Below are positions 48,567 to 58,332 of a stretch of DNA of 64,000 nucleotides, one piece after another. The stretch is from contig CAUYUJ010001375.1 in NCBI GenBank assembly GCA_963575745.1, forward strand, positions 38,010 through 102,009. The letters are read 5' to 3'. This DNA is from Prorocentrum cordatum. Lineage: Eukaryota; Sar; Dinophyceae; Prorocentrales; Prorocentraceae. Positions within the stretch are counted from its first letter, which is position 1, and the number at the start of each line of letters is the position of its first letter. Below the pieces are notes generated by a model that was given only the letters and a program-made list of their open reading frames with translations, was not told the origin of the DNA and made no database searches. The position numbers were made by a program, and so were the translations under genes.

Positions 48567-49739
48567 TTGGCACAGCCGCATGCGGGGACCGCCACCCATT
48601 TTGGCAAACCCCTCACATGGTTCGTGGCCCCGCAGGGAGCTCCACCGAAGGCCCCAGTGGCACAGACCGCATGCGTGGACCGCCACCCATTTTGGCACAC
48701 CCCTCACACGGTTCGTGGCCGCACAGGGAGCTCCACCGAATGCCCCATTGGCACAGGCCGCATGCGAGGGCCGCCGCCTACCTTGGCACACCCCTCACAC
48801 GGTTCGTGGCCCTACAGGGAGCTCCACCAAAGGCCCCAATGGCACAGGCCATGCGGGGACCGCCACCGATTTTGGCACACCCCTCACACGGTTCGTGGCC
48901 CCGCAGGGAGCTTCACCGAAGGTCTTAGTGGCACAGGCCGCATGCGGGGGCCGCCGCCCATTGTGGCACACCCATCACACGGTTCGTGGCCCCAAAGGGG
49001 GCTCCACCGAAGACCCCAGTGGCACAGGCCGCATGCGGGGACCGCCACCCATTTTGGCACACCCCTCACATGGTTCGTGGCCCCACAGGGAGCACCACCG
49101 AAGGCCCCAGTGGCACAGACCGCATGCGTGGACCGCCACCCATTTTGGCACACCCTTCACACGGTTCGTGGCCCCACAGGGAGCTCCATCGAATGCCCCA
49201 CTGGCACAGGCCGCATGCGGGGGCCGCCGCCTACTTTGGCACACCCCTCACACGGTTCGTGGCCCTACAGGGAGCTCCACCAAAGGCCCCAATGGCACAG
49301 GCCGCATGCGAGGAACGCCACCGATTTTGGCACACCCCTCACACGGTTCGTGGCCCCACAGGGAGCTCCACCGACGGCCCTAGTGGCACAGGCCGCATGC
49401 GGGGACCGCCGCTCATTTTGGCACACCCCTCATACGGTTCGTGGCCCCAGAGGGAGCTCCCCCGAAGACCCCAGTGGCACAGGCCGCATGCGGGGACCGC
49501 CACCCATTTTGGCACACCCCTCACATGGTTCGTGGCCCCACAGAGAGTTCCACCGACGGCCCCAGTGGCACAGGCCGCATGCTTGGACCGCCACCGATTT
49601 TGGCACACCCATCACACGGTTCGTGGCCCCGCAGGGAGCCCCACCGAAGGCCCTATTGGCGCAGGGTCGTATGCGGGGAGCGCCACCCATTTTGGCACAC
49701 CCCTCCCCCCACAGGGAGCTCCACCGAAGGCCCCGTAAG
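48567..49739 (+). repeat. Satellite array 2, ~91-bp unit, about 13 copies
   Basis: The unit holds CCACCCATTTTGGCACACCC, CTCACACGGTTCGTGGCCCC, AGGGAGCTCCACCGAAGGCC and GGCACAGGCCGCATGCG. Landmarks at 49031, 49122 and 49213 give a 91-bp period, so the frame rotates every unit. A 489-codon + frame and minus-strand frames are consequences of the repeat. It is the inverse-strand relative of array 1. Confidence 0.92.
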
Positions 49740-49820
49740 GAGCTCCCCTTTCTTTGTCCCAGCGGACCTGCGGTACTCACACCTGCATATGGTTGGGTTC
49801 TTCGCCAGTTTATTGTTTCG
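49740..49820 (+). repeat. Outer 3' flank of satellite array 2
   Basis: CCTTTCTTTGTCCCAGCGGA, CTGCGGTACTCACACCTGCA and TATGGTTGGGTTCTTCGCCA match the outer flank beside arrays 1 and 3. Confidence 0.85.
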
Positions 49821-49879
49821 GGCCCACGGAATAATCGTAAGTTGACGGAGGGGTCGTACGTGGAGTTTCGGATTCCAGA

Positions 49880-50170
49880 GGTTGCATCAAAGTTCTTGGG
49901 CCGTCCTGTATCCCTCTTGGACCGTTTTGCGGCACTTTGGGGGGTCTCTTGGGCTGTCCTTCAGCGATCTCGTGTGCCGTTTTCTGCCGTCTTGGAGCGC
50001 TGGGAGTCCGAACGGGTGAGACGGCCCAGAGTTTGATGCTCAATCGCTTGCAGCGAATGAGGTTGGCATCTTCTTGCCCTGTGGAGGCCCTCCTGGGGTG
50101 TCTTGGGGGGCCTCTCGGGTTGTCTCGAAGACTTCTTGGGCTGTCTTCAAGTAGTGTCGTTTTTGATGCT
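49880..50170. repeat. Degenerate CTTGGGGG-type repeat field
   Basis: TTGGACCGTTTTGCGGCACT, GGGGTGTCTTGGGGGGCCTC and related phrases recur. Similar material is at 50335-50440. Confidence 0.55.
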
Positions 50171-50449
50171 GTTGCTGGCCAACATGAGATGATGGCAACT
50201 TCGACTCGCAACTACCCCCTCTTGGATTATCAAGTTCGGCCCCCGCGCCCCTCTCCACAATTAAATCCGATTGAACCGGGATTAAGGATATAGAGGGGGG
50301 AAAGGGGGGGTATATTTTTATCAGTGGTAGTCGAGTAGTGTCCGGCCACCTTGGGAGCTCTCTTGTGGGCCTTCTGGGGGCTCTCTTGGACCGTCGTGGG
50401 GCCCCCTTTGGACCCCTTTCTTGGGCCGTGTCCTGGTGCCTTCGGGCCT

Positions 50450-50786
50450 CGGGAAAGGTCCCGCGGGAAATCTCGGCAACGTTCGGCCGCGCCCGGATAG
50501 GGAGGCCGAGGCCCTCCTCCAGAATCTTTCAACCCCAAATCCCAGCATCCTTTTTTTGAATTGGTGATCGTGTTTCTATTCATTGTTTTGCCGATCGTCG
50601 CGGGCCCCCAAATCCCCCCCCCCATGGAGTAGATTTTGGTTGTCTTGGGCGCCTGTTTCGAGCAGGTGGAGTCTTCCCTCAGAGGACCCACTGCTGCAAA
50701 CAGTCGAATTAAGCACCAGGCATCCCCCTCCACCCCCCTTTCCGCCCAATGTCGAAACGCCGAGTGAAAAAACGCTCACCTGAGCC
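50450..50786. other. Spacer, no gene recognised
   Basis: No domain, repeat partner or third-position signal was found. Confidence 0.4.
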
Positions 50787-50792
50787 TTGGCC

Positions 50793-50906
50793 TACTTACT
50801 GCGTGTCGTAGCGCAGCGTGCGTATCACAAAGATCAGCGATGACTGCGCCAGTCCCGAAGGACACCAAGCCCACGAGGAAAGTGAAGATGAGCATCAAAC
50901 CCCCGG
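50793..50906 (-). CDS. Possible minus-strand exon with a transmembrane helix
   Basis: Read on the minus strand it gives GLMLIFTFLVGLVSFGTGAV then IADLCDTHAALRHA, ending at GCA|GTAAGT, a strong canonical donor. The hydrophobic stretch of about 20 residues is a plausible membrane span. An AG acceptor lies just upstream (GGCAAG). The family is unknown. It may belong to the same gene as 51068-51145. Confidence 0.35.
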
Positions 50907-51067
50907 TCCTTGCCGGAATGTGGCGGGATGATGGCCGGCGGCGCAGAGGCCGCTTTCTTTGAGGAACACCACGGTCAGCGAGCAGGGTGGAGAGAGCGGG
51001 GGCCTTGGCGATGCCCACGCGGGCGGGGGGTCCGGCCCCACCTGGGAGCCTGGGCCCTCTTGCCGAA

Positions 51068-51145
51068 AGCCGGTGCGGGGACTGGTCGAAGATGAAGCCG
51101 GAGATCCGCTTCCTGCCCAAGAAGATGATGGGCCTGGCCTCGCAG
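51068..51145 (-). CDS. Possible minus-strand exon, unknown protein
   Basis: The minus frame ARPIIFLGRKRISGFIFDQS then PHRLSA has about 23 of 25 codons ending in G or C, against much lower values in the other frames. It lies between a possible acceptor (TCTGCGAG) and a possible GT donor (CTCCCAG|GTGGGG). The RKRISGFIFD phrase distantly resembles medium-chain reductases, but this is not enough for a call. Confidence 0.38.
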
Positions 51146-51171
51146 ACTTGGCTACGTTCAGAGCCCCGAAT

Positions 51172-51385
51172 CATCATGGGTAACTCGGGTCAGGGATAAC
51201 TCGGGTTCGTTTTTCGGGAATCCAAACCCGAGTTACCCTGGACCCGAGTTACCCCGGATAACTCGGGCGTCCAGAGCCCCGAATCATCAGGGGTAACTCG
51301 GGTCAGGGATAACTCGGGTTCCTTTTTCGGGAATCCAAACCCGAGTTACCCCGGACCCGAGTTACCCCGGATAACTCGGGCGACC
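51172..51385. repeat. Duplicated palindromic GTAACTCGGG unit
   Basis: Two nearly identical copies of about 107 bp (starting CGAATCATCATGGGTAACTC and CGAATCATCAGGGGTAACTC) follow one another. Each folds on itself through AACTCGGGTTCGTTTTTCGG and AATCCAAACCCGAGTTACCC. Four CCCGAGTTA palindromic contacts result. Confidence 0.85.
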
Positions 51386-51399
51386 AATACGTGGCCCGT

Positions 51400-51760
51400 C
51401 ATGTTCTCTGTGGGCCCCGGGGAAGGGGCCCAGCAGCGGAGCAGTTACCCCTTGCCAGATACGGTGACGCGTCCTGGCACCATGCAACTGTTGGTGCGCG
51501 CGCATGGTTTCATGCTCAACCGTATCTGGGAATATGGATCGTGGGAGCTGCTGTCCCATTGCCGAGCCGGCCCCCCGGCCGCGGAGAAGATGAAACACGA
51601 GTCGCCCACCACTGGAGCCGCGCACACTCGCCTGAAAGCCGCCGGGCCCGTCATGGAGTCGACCACGCCACACATATCTGGGACACGAACCCAGACCGAG
51701 TGGCGAGCTCGGCGACCGTCTACAGCATAGCGCAACCAATCCAGCAACCCGGTCTCCTGG
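51400..51760. other. Unresolved stretch, coding on either strand possible
   Basis: The + frame MQLLVRAHGFMLNRIWEYGS and the minus frame SVWVRVPDMCGVVDSMTGPA are both open for over 100 codons. Neither has a clear third-position advantage. CCAGATACGGT at 51458 and ACCGTATCTGG at 51520 form a stem. Confidence 0.3.
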
Positions 51761-51854
51761 GTAAGGCTGGGCTCGCCAAACCCGCATGTTTGGCAGCTCT
51801 TGGGCCGCCAAGCCCGGATGGCCGGCGATCCCGCGCTCCACCTCTGCCTCGAAC

Positions 51855-52050
51855 AAAAGAACATTCAGCGAGCGAAGAACGGTATACAATAAATTTTCCG
51901 CCGTCGGGGACACCTGCCCCTGGGCGACTGGAAAGTTTATACCCCTACGGTGCCACCGTAAGGGTATAAACTTTCCAGCCGCCCTGGGGCAGGTGTCCCC
52001 GACGGCGAAAAAGTTTATGTCATACCGTTCTTCGCCCGTTAAACAGAACA
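51855..52050. mobile_element. Large palindrome with ~85-bp arms
   Basis: GAAGAACGGTATACAATAAA, then CCGTCGGGGACACCTGCCCC and GGAAAGTTTATACCCCTACG on the left are mirrored after a loop of about 8 bases near 51953. On the right these are TAAGGGTATAAACTTTCCAG, GGGGCAGGTGTCCCCGACGG and CATACCGTTCTTCGCC. Arm identity is high. It may be a hairpin element or an inverted duplication. Confidence 0.85.
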
Positions 52051-52059
52051 CGCACAGGC

Positions 52060-53290
52060 CAAAAGTCTCTGGAGAACTTTGTGTCACGCTAGCGCAAGCG
52101 ATCTGCGGGACGAGCCCGCCGAGGATCACCTCGCCCCCTGCCGCCTGAACCTTCCCCCGGCGCCGTCAGGTCGGTCGTCGGGGCGCCGCTCCAGCTCGGC
52201 CAGCGCAGCGTGCGTCGTCCTGCCAGTCGTGTGCTCGGGCGGCTCCGCTGCGAGACATGCCGACAGAAAGGGGAACGCCGCCTCGCGCGCTGCGGCTCAT
52301 CGGGGGGGGCGGGGTCGGAGGGAGGAGAAGCAACACCAACACCACCAGGGGGCCCACCTCCAGCGAGGAGGTCCACAATGCTTCCCCGAGCGGGAGACTC
52401 GGGATGTCTCGAGCGAGAGGGGGGGACCACACCACCAGGGAGACCCCCCTTGCCTCCGCGCATCTCCTCGCCCTGTTGGTGTTGGTGTCGCCTTTCCTTG
52501 CTCCTAGCGGGGGGCGCGGGAGGTGGAGGAGTTGGGCAACTCTTCCCCAAGCGACTTGCGGGGATCGAGCCAACGGAGGCGAGGTGAGCGTCTGCGCGTC
52601 TGCGCGAGGCCCGTCGTGGGTCGAGGCAGGTGCAGAGAGGTGTGCCCGGGGAGCCTGGGGGAGCCGCGGGAGCTCCCAGCGCGAGCCGAGAGGCGGCGGG
52701 AGTGGGCAGCAGGGTGCACGGGGGGGGGGGGGGGCGGGGGCCTCCGCGTGCGGCCGGGCATGCGGGCCGCCAGGCAGGCCCCCAGCCAGGGCTGCCTGCG
52801 ATCCGATCCGCCGCGATCCGAATCGCCGGCTGGGGCCGCGCTGCCAATCTTCTCGGGGCTCGAGAGGCAGGGGTCAGCGCAAACGGGGGTCAGCCAGAGC
52901 GCCAGAGAGCCTGCAGGACCCTGCAGGGCCCTGCAGGGCCAGCCAGGGGCGCACCGACCCGCATCTGGGCGCAGGGTCCTGCAGGATCCAGCAGGATCCT
53001 GCAAGGCCGGACTGACCCGGGTCTGGGTTGAGCCGGGCCAGAAGATCCCCGACACTCTATGCGATCTGGCAGTCTACACCGGCATCGGCCAGGGCCAGCC
53101 AGACCAGAGGCGGGGCGCGGCGGTTCGATGCCGATCCGATGCAGGGCGAGGCGCTGTCGACTCGATCCGCTCTCGGTCCGATCCGATTCCGCGATCCGAG
53201 CCATCGCAGACCTGCCAGACCAATCTCGGCTGCGCTTTGGTCAGCACGCGGGTCCGGCCGCGACCGCGGGGAAGCCCAGGAGTGGCAGAA
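52060..53290. other. GC-rich spacer with TGCAGGRCC repeats, no gene recognised
   Basis: At 52908-53010 there are CCTGCAGGGCCCTGCAGGGC and GTCCTGCAGGATCCAGCAGG repeats, short and palindromic. Long frames elsewhere are GC-driven. An N-terminal exon of the FHA gene could hide here but none was recognised. Confidence 0.4.
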
Positions 53291-53295
53291 TCAGG

Positions 53296-53425
53296 AGGGA
53301 AAAAACAAACAGCCACAACGAATCGTCGACTCCCAGGAAAGCAGGGTAAAAGATGGGAAGTGGGGAGGGGGAAAGACGAGCACCCCGAAGCCACGGGGGA
53401 AACTATGGGCATCCTGGGTTTTGTG
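53296..53425. repeat. GGAAAATATGGG family, diverged partial copy
   Basis: AATCGTCGACTCCCAGGAAA, GATGGGAAGTGGGGAGG and GGAAACTATGGGCATCC retain the order of the blocks. Confidence 0.5.
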
Positions 53426-53446
53426 TCTGCGAGGGCCCCTGCGCAG

Positions 53447-53565
53447 GAGCGGCAAACAACGTAGTATTGGAAAGCCTCAGCCGCGTTCGCGCCCAGGACA
53501 GGCACTGCGACGTGGTGATCCCGGACCCCATCATCTCGCGCCAGCACTGCGCGCTGGAGGGCTGG
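53447..53565 (+). CDS. FHA exon 1
   Basis: The end is TGG|GCTCGG in phase 0 at 53565. The beginning may be 53447 (after GCGCAG) or 53497 (after CGCCCAG, giving DRHCDVVIPD straight away). The second fits FHA domains better, since a GR from the preceding exon would then abut. PDPIISRQHC holds the conserved Ser-Arg and His. Confidence 0.72.
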
Positions 53566-56500
53566 GCTCGGTAGCGCATCCAGGGTCAAGTCGGGGCTGT
53601 CCCTCTACAGGAGGAATCTTAAAAGATAGCCAAAGAATTGTCAGGGGACGACGCTCAGTAGTGTTTAAACAGTTTTCCGTATGTCTTGACTATTTGTTAT
53701 CTCTCGTCCAGAGTCCGCCTGTCGGGGGACACGCCCGACATGATGGCAGACCTAGGCCACATGCGAACCCTATCCCTGCCCTCCGCGATTTCTGAGGGGG
53801 ACGGTGGGGTTTACCTCGTTCGGGAGCTCCCGAGCGAAGTGAACCCCTCCCTCCCCCCAAGAAATCGCGAGGGCAGGGGTAGGGCTCGCACGTGGTCCGC
53901 TACAATCATGTTGGGCTCGTGTACCCTCGCTCTTCCGCCTTTAGATCGGCAAGCGAAGAATGACATAAACATAACATCTCGGAGGTCCGCGCGGATTCCT
54001 CGCTTCCGCGCCGGGGCCCACTGGCGGCGCCTCCGGCGCCGCCACTGGCGCGCTCCGCGCGCCAGGGAGGGGGTCCAGCGCGGATCCGAGAAGTCCGCGC
54101 GGTTTTTCAGAGTTTGTATGGTTACGTCATTCTTCGTTCCCCTATCGTGTACCCTCGTACTTCTGTCCTTGGACTGCAGTACAGTGGGGGCCCATGCCAA
54201 GAAACACCCTGCCTGCCTCCAGGGTGCCCTTGGTTTCTTGGGTGTCGACGCTTTTGCGATGGGGAGCGCGACGCTCCCACGCCCAAGATCGATGGACATC
54301 CTGGGGTCTCAGGGTTGGGTTTCTTGTGGACGGCTTCTTGTGGTCGAGCCCCCACTGTAGCAAATCGTGGGAGCCTGGTATCTCCTTTAGAGTGCAGTCG
54401 CGTCGATGGGATAGCGCCGATTCAGCGTCGATGGTCGCCGATTCGCATGTAGCGTCGATCCAGCGTCGATCAGCGTCGATTCGCAAGAGTAATAAAGATG
54501 GTATGGGACGCTCCCATGAGTTGCCACAGCGGGGGGGCATGGCTTCAGCCACGGCAGAGGGGAGTTCGCGAGCCACCACGACCATCGAAGCAGATGTCGG
54601 CTTGTGGAAGAGGATCAATGGAGAGGAGGCATGTTGTCAAATCATTCCCAGTTGTTTCTTTGTATGTTGAAGCATGTCTTGAACCAAAAACATGTTCAAC
54701 AGAGCTTCACAACATGATCCAAAAAGGTGAAACACAGTGTTAGTTCAACGATAGGGCTGTTAGAGTGCCCATTGTCATGGCATCCGCGAATGTCAGCAGG
54801 AAGGATGGAGTTCCTGGAGGGTTCTTGCTGATTTCGGGCCGCCATGGCCCGGGAACGGCCCCCCAAAATTGTTCAGAATGGAGAGTTGGATATCGTGGAA
54901 AGCCCCGGGTCCACCAGGACCCATTTCTTGGATTCGTCGGCGAGCGATGGGGGGGACGTGAGAATGAGAAGGCCCTCTCAGAAGGCGGCAGAGCCTCTCA
55001 GAAGTGCTCCTGGCCTTGTGAGAAGTTGTCTGTGTCTTCGGGGAAGGCTGAGACAACCACTTATCAGGAGAGGAAAAAACACACAGACACAATTAATCCT
55101 CGATTCCCAGGAAAATATGGGAAAATATGGGAAGTGGTGGGGAAGACAGAAACCCAGAAAATATGGGAAAATATGGGTTCTATTTTTATTTGTGTGTATT
55201 TATTTGAATGTCCTAATTTCCCTTTAACTTAGGTGGCCGCGGGACTCCGAGACTTCTGAGGAGGCCCGCCCCGCCTCGCCTCCCCCGGACTCGCCGCCGA
55301 TTGCTGCCACAGATGCCTCGTCCTTCGAAGCACACCCTGGACGCTGCCTGGCAGATCGGTCCAGTCATCATACTGGACCCGAGATACACCTTAGGCGATG
55401 CTTAAGAAAACCTAAGTTTTCGCCCAGAGTCTCGATTATTCTTAACGTTTCAATGTAAATCCTAAGATTTGGATGGGAAATTTGGGTTTTTATGCAAGTT
55501 CTGAGACTATGAATGTCTTAACCCATGATTTCTAAAGCATTTCGCAGGGTGTATTTCTCTTTCACTTCGGACGTTTCGCGCACGCCGGAGATACTGTCCG
55601 TCGTCGATCTTCTGGGTGTTGGGCGGACGGAGGCCAGCGACGAAGACGGAGTCGTTCCTTGCCGTCTGGCAACCGGTGTGGAGCAGGAGGGCCAGAGGTA
55701 CAGTGGGGGCCCATGCCAAGACGCACCCTGCTTGCCTCCAGGGTGCCCTGGGTTTCTTGGGATTCGATGGCTTTGCCATGGAAGGCGTGACGTTCCCAAG
55801 CCAAAAACCCATGGACGTCCTGGGGTCTCAGGGTTGGGTTTCTTGTGGAAGGTCTCTTGTGGTCGGGCCCCTACTGTAGATCTTGTATCTGCGGCCTGGC
55901 ATCGACAGTCGAGAAGCGGGGGCCGGCGCGCTGGAACGGCAGCCCGCAGGACTCCCGCGGCAGCAGGGCCGGGTGCAGCGCAGGGAGGTTTGGGAGCGGC
56001 GCTGGGGCGGAGCCGTGATCCGGAGGAGACCGACGTGGGCAAGGGGGCACGAGGCGACGAGCGAAGGCGGGAGAGGAGTGGGGTTGAGGAGGGGCGCGAC
56101 GGAACACAGGAGGTGAGCGGGGAAGGTGAGCACGGAGCACAGGGGCGCGACGGAACACAGGGGCGCGACGGAACACAGGAGGTGAACACAGGAGTGGGGT
56201 TGAGGAGGAGCGATGGGGTTGGAGGTGAGCGGGGAAAGGCGGGGTATGCGCGGTCCAGAACCGTTGCTCAGCGCGTCGCGCTGTCGATTCTGGTGCGCCA
56301 CGCCTCGGCGCGGCACGCGAGCCACGCCCCAGCAGTCCCCAGGCATCGGCGCCCCGAGCTTTGCCCACCCCCCCCTCGGGGGCGGCACAGAGGGGGGTGA
56401 TGACCATGATATCTCTCCCTAGATGTCATGGCGCCTCCTCTTACCTCATTACGTCCCTGGCCCCTCCCCTTGGGCCGCGCACATGCCGTCGGCCATGGTC

Positions 56501-58238
56501 TGCGCCCCCTCCTCCTGGACGCCCCCCTCTTGGCCGCACCCGGCCCCCACCCCTCGAAGCGGAGCGGCACGCTGCAGCCGCTCGCAGGGTACCGGCGTGT
56601 TGCCCGGGGGGTTCGCCGCCCCGACGCGCCGAGCAGAAGAGAGTGCCCGACCGCAGCCGCGGCATCGCTCGGACGTGTGCATCTCTTCTCGGCGAGGGCC
56701 ATCGAGGAGCATCCTGGGTCATCGAGCGGCGAGGACCATCGAGGAGCATCCTGGATCATGGAGCGAACAAGAAAACACGCGCGATAACTGCAATTTTACG
56801 GGGGAAGGGACGTCCTAGCGGCGGCAAGTAGCGGGCGGGAGGGGACAGGGTGGGAGGGAGGCAAGGGGTGCAGGGGCGAGGAGGGGGGTGACCTCGGGGG
56901 AACCGAAACCAGCACCAGCATAAACATGTTTGTTCGAAGTCCTGCGTGGCTTTCCTGGATGGGCGCTGGATCCCCCTGGCGGGGCCACCGTCACCGCCCC
57001 TGGCGCGCTGCGTGCGACAGGGAGGGGGATCCGGCGCCGATCCAAGACATCCGCGCGGACCTCTGAAAGATTTTGTGTTGTGGCTTGGCATCGCTCGGAC
57101 GCGTGCATTTTCCCTTCGGCGAGGACCTTCGAGGAGCATCCTCGACCATCTGTCGAAAAAAACACGCACGAAACCAAAAAAACACAGGAAATGGACGTCC
57201 GAGCGATGCCCAGGTGGGTGGACCGAGGTAATTATAAGATCGAGGTCGGTTCGGGGAGGGTGCCCTGATGTTATTTGTGTTTGTTGGATGTTGCTCTTGT
57301 GCATCCTGGGGCAGGGCACCTTGAATGTTCTTCGGTTCGGGCCGGCGGAGGGTCTCATGTTCTCGGGGGATGCTCTTCTGTCCTAGGTCCGGCTGTCTGC
57401 AGACTTGTTCGAAGGAGAGAACACGCCATAAACTTAAAACTGTTGGCGCTCCGCGCGGATTCCTTGGATCCGCGCTGGGCCCCCTCGGCGGCGCCTCTGA
57501 CGCCGCCCCTGGCGCGCTCCGCGCGCCATGGAGGGGGGTCCAGCGCAGATCCAAGAAATCCGCGCGGGGTGCCAAAAGTTGATGTTTTGTGTAGTTTTGT
57601 CTTTCTTCTACAGTCGACCATGATCGTCAGGATGGGGCAACTTCCAAGGCTGCCCTTGCATCCTTGCCCCTTCGGCATTCGGCACCCTTCGGCAGTCTGC
57701 TGCGCCCCGCACGGAAGACGCCAACATGGCGCTCCGAGGCCCTTGCACATCCGTGCCGCGCATCCTCGCTCTCCTGGCCGAGTGTACCCCGTGCTCCTCC
57801 GAGGAGAGGAGATGGGGGGGGCAGGAGGGGCCGTCAAAAACTGCTCCCGCGGGACCTTGCTCCTCCGAGGAGAGGGAGTGGGGGGGGGCAGGAGGGGCCG
57901 CCGGTGGAGAGAGAGCAGCCGGCAGGGTCCCCCCGGGGGCGAGCGGGCCTCCCTGGCCGCCGTCCGTCGGCGGAGGGGGCCCCCGGCGCCGAGTTGTCGG
58001 GGGCCACGGGAGGAGCTCGACTCCGAGAGGGGCGCCGTGTATGCGATCGACTGCAGGCGTGCCACCTCCCCAGCGCCCTCGTTTTTGGGGGAGCGCGAGT
58101 CAGGAGGGACAAAAAAAAACACAGACACAACGAGTCGTCGATTCCCCTAGAAAATATAAGAAACTATGGGAAGTGGGGGGGGGGAAGACAAAAACCCAGA
58201 ACATATGGGGAAAATATGGGGAATCATGCTATTTGTGT

Positions 58239-58332
<94 letters not shown>

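Noticed and set aside
48567-49739. CRISPR-like array
   Set aside because: Units are contiguous 91-bp satellites with mutations throughout. There are no short identical repeats separated by unique spacers, and the sequence is eukaryotic.
48567-50036. 489-codon + frame over satellite array 2
   Set aside because: With a 91-bp period the peptide rotates through three frames, which excludes a conserved repeat protein.
51391-51969. 192-codon + frame at 51.4 kb
   Set aside because: It runs into the large palindrome and both strands are equally open. Coding strand cannot be decided, so it is listed only as unresolved.
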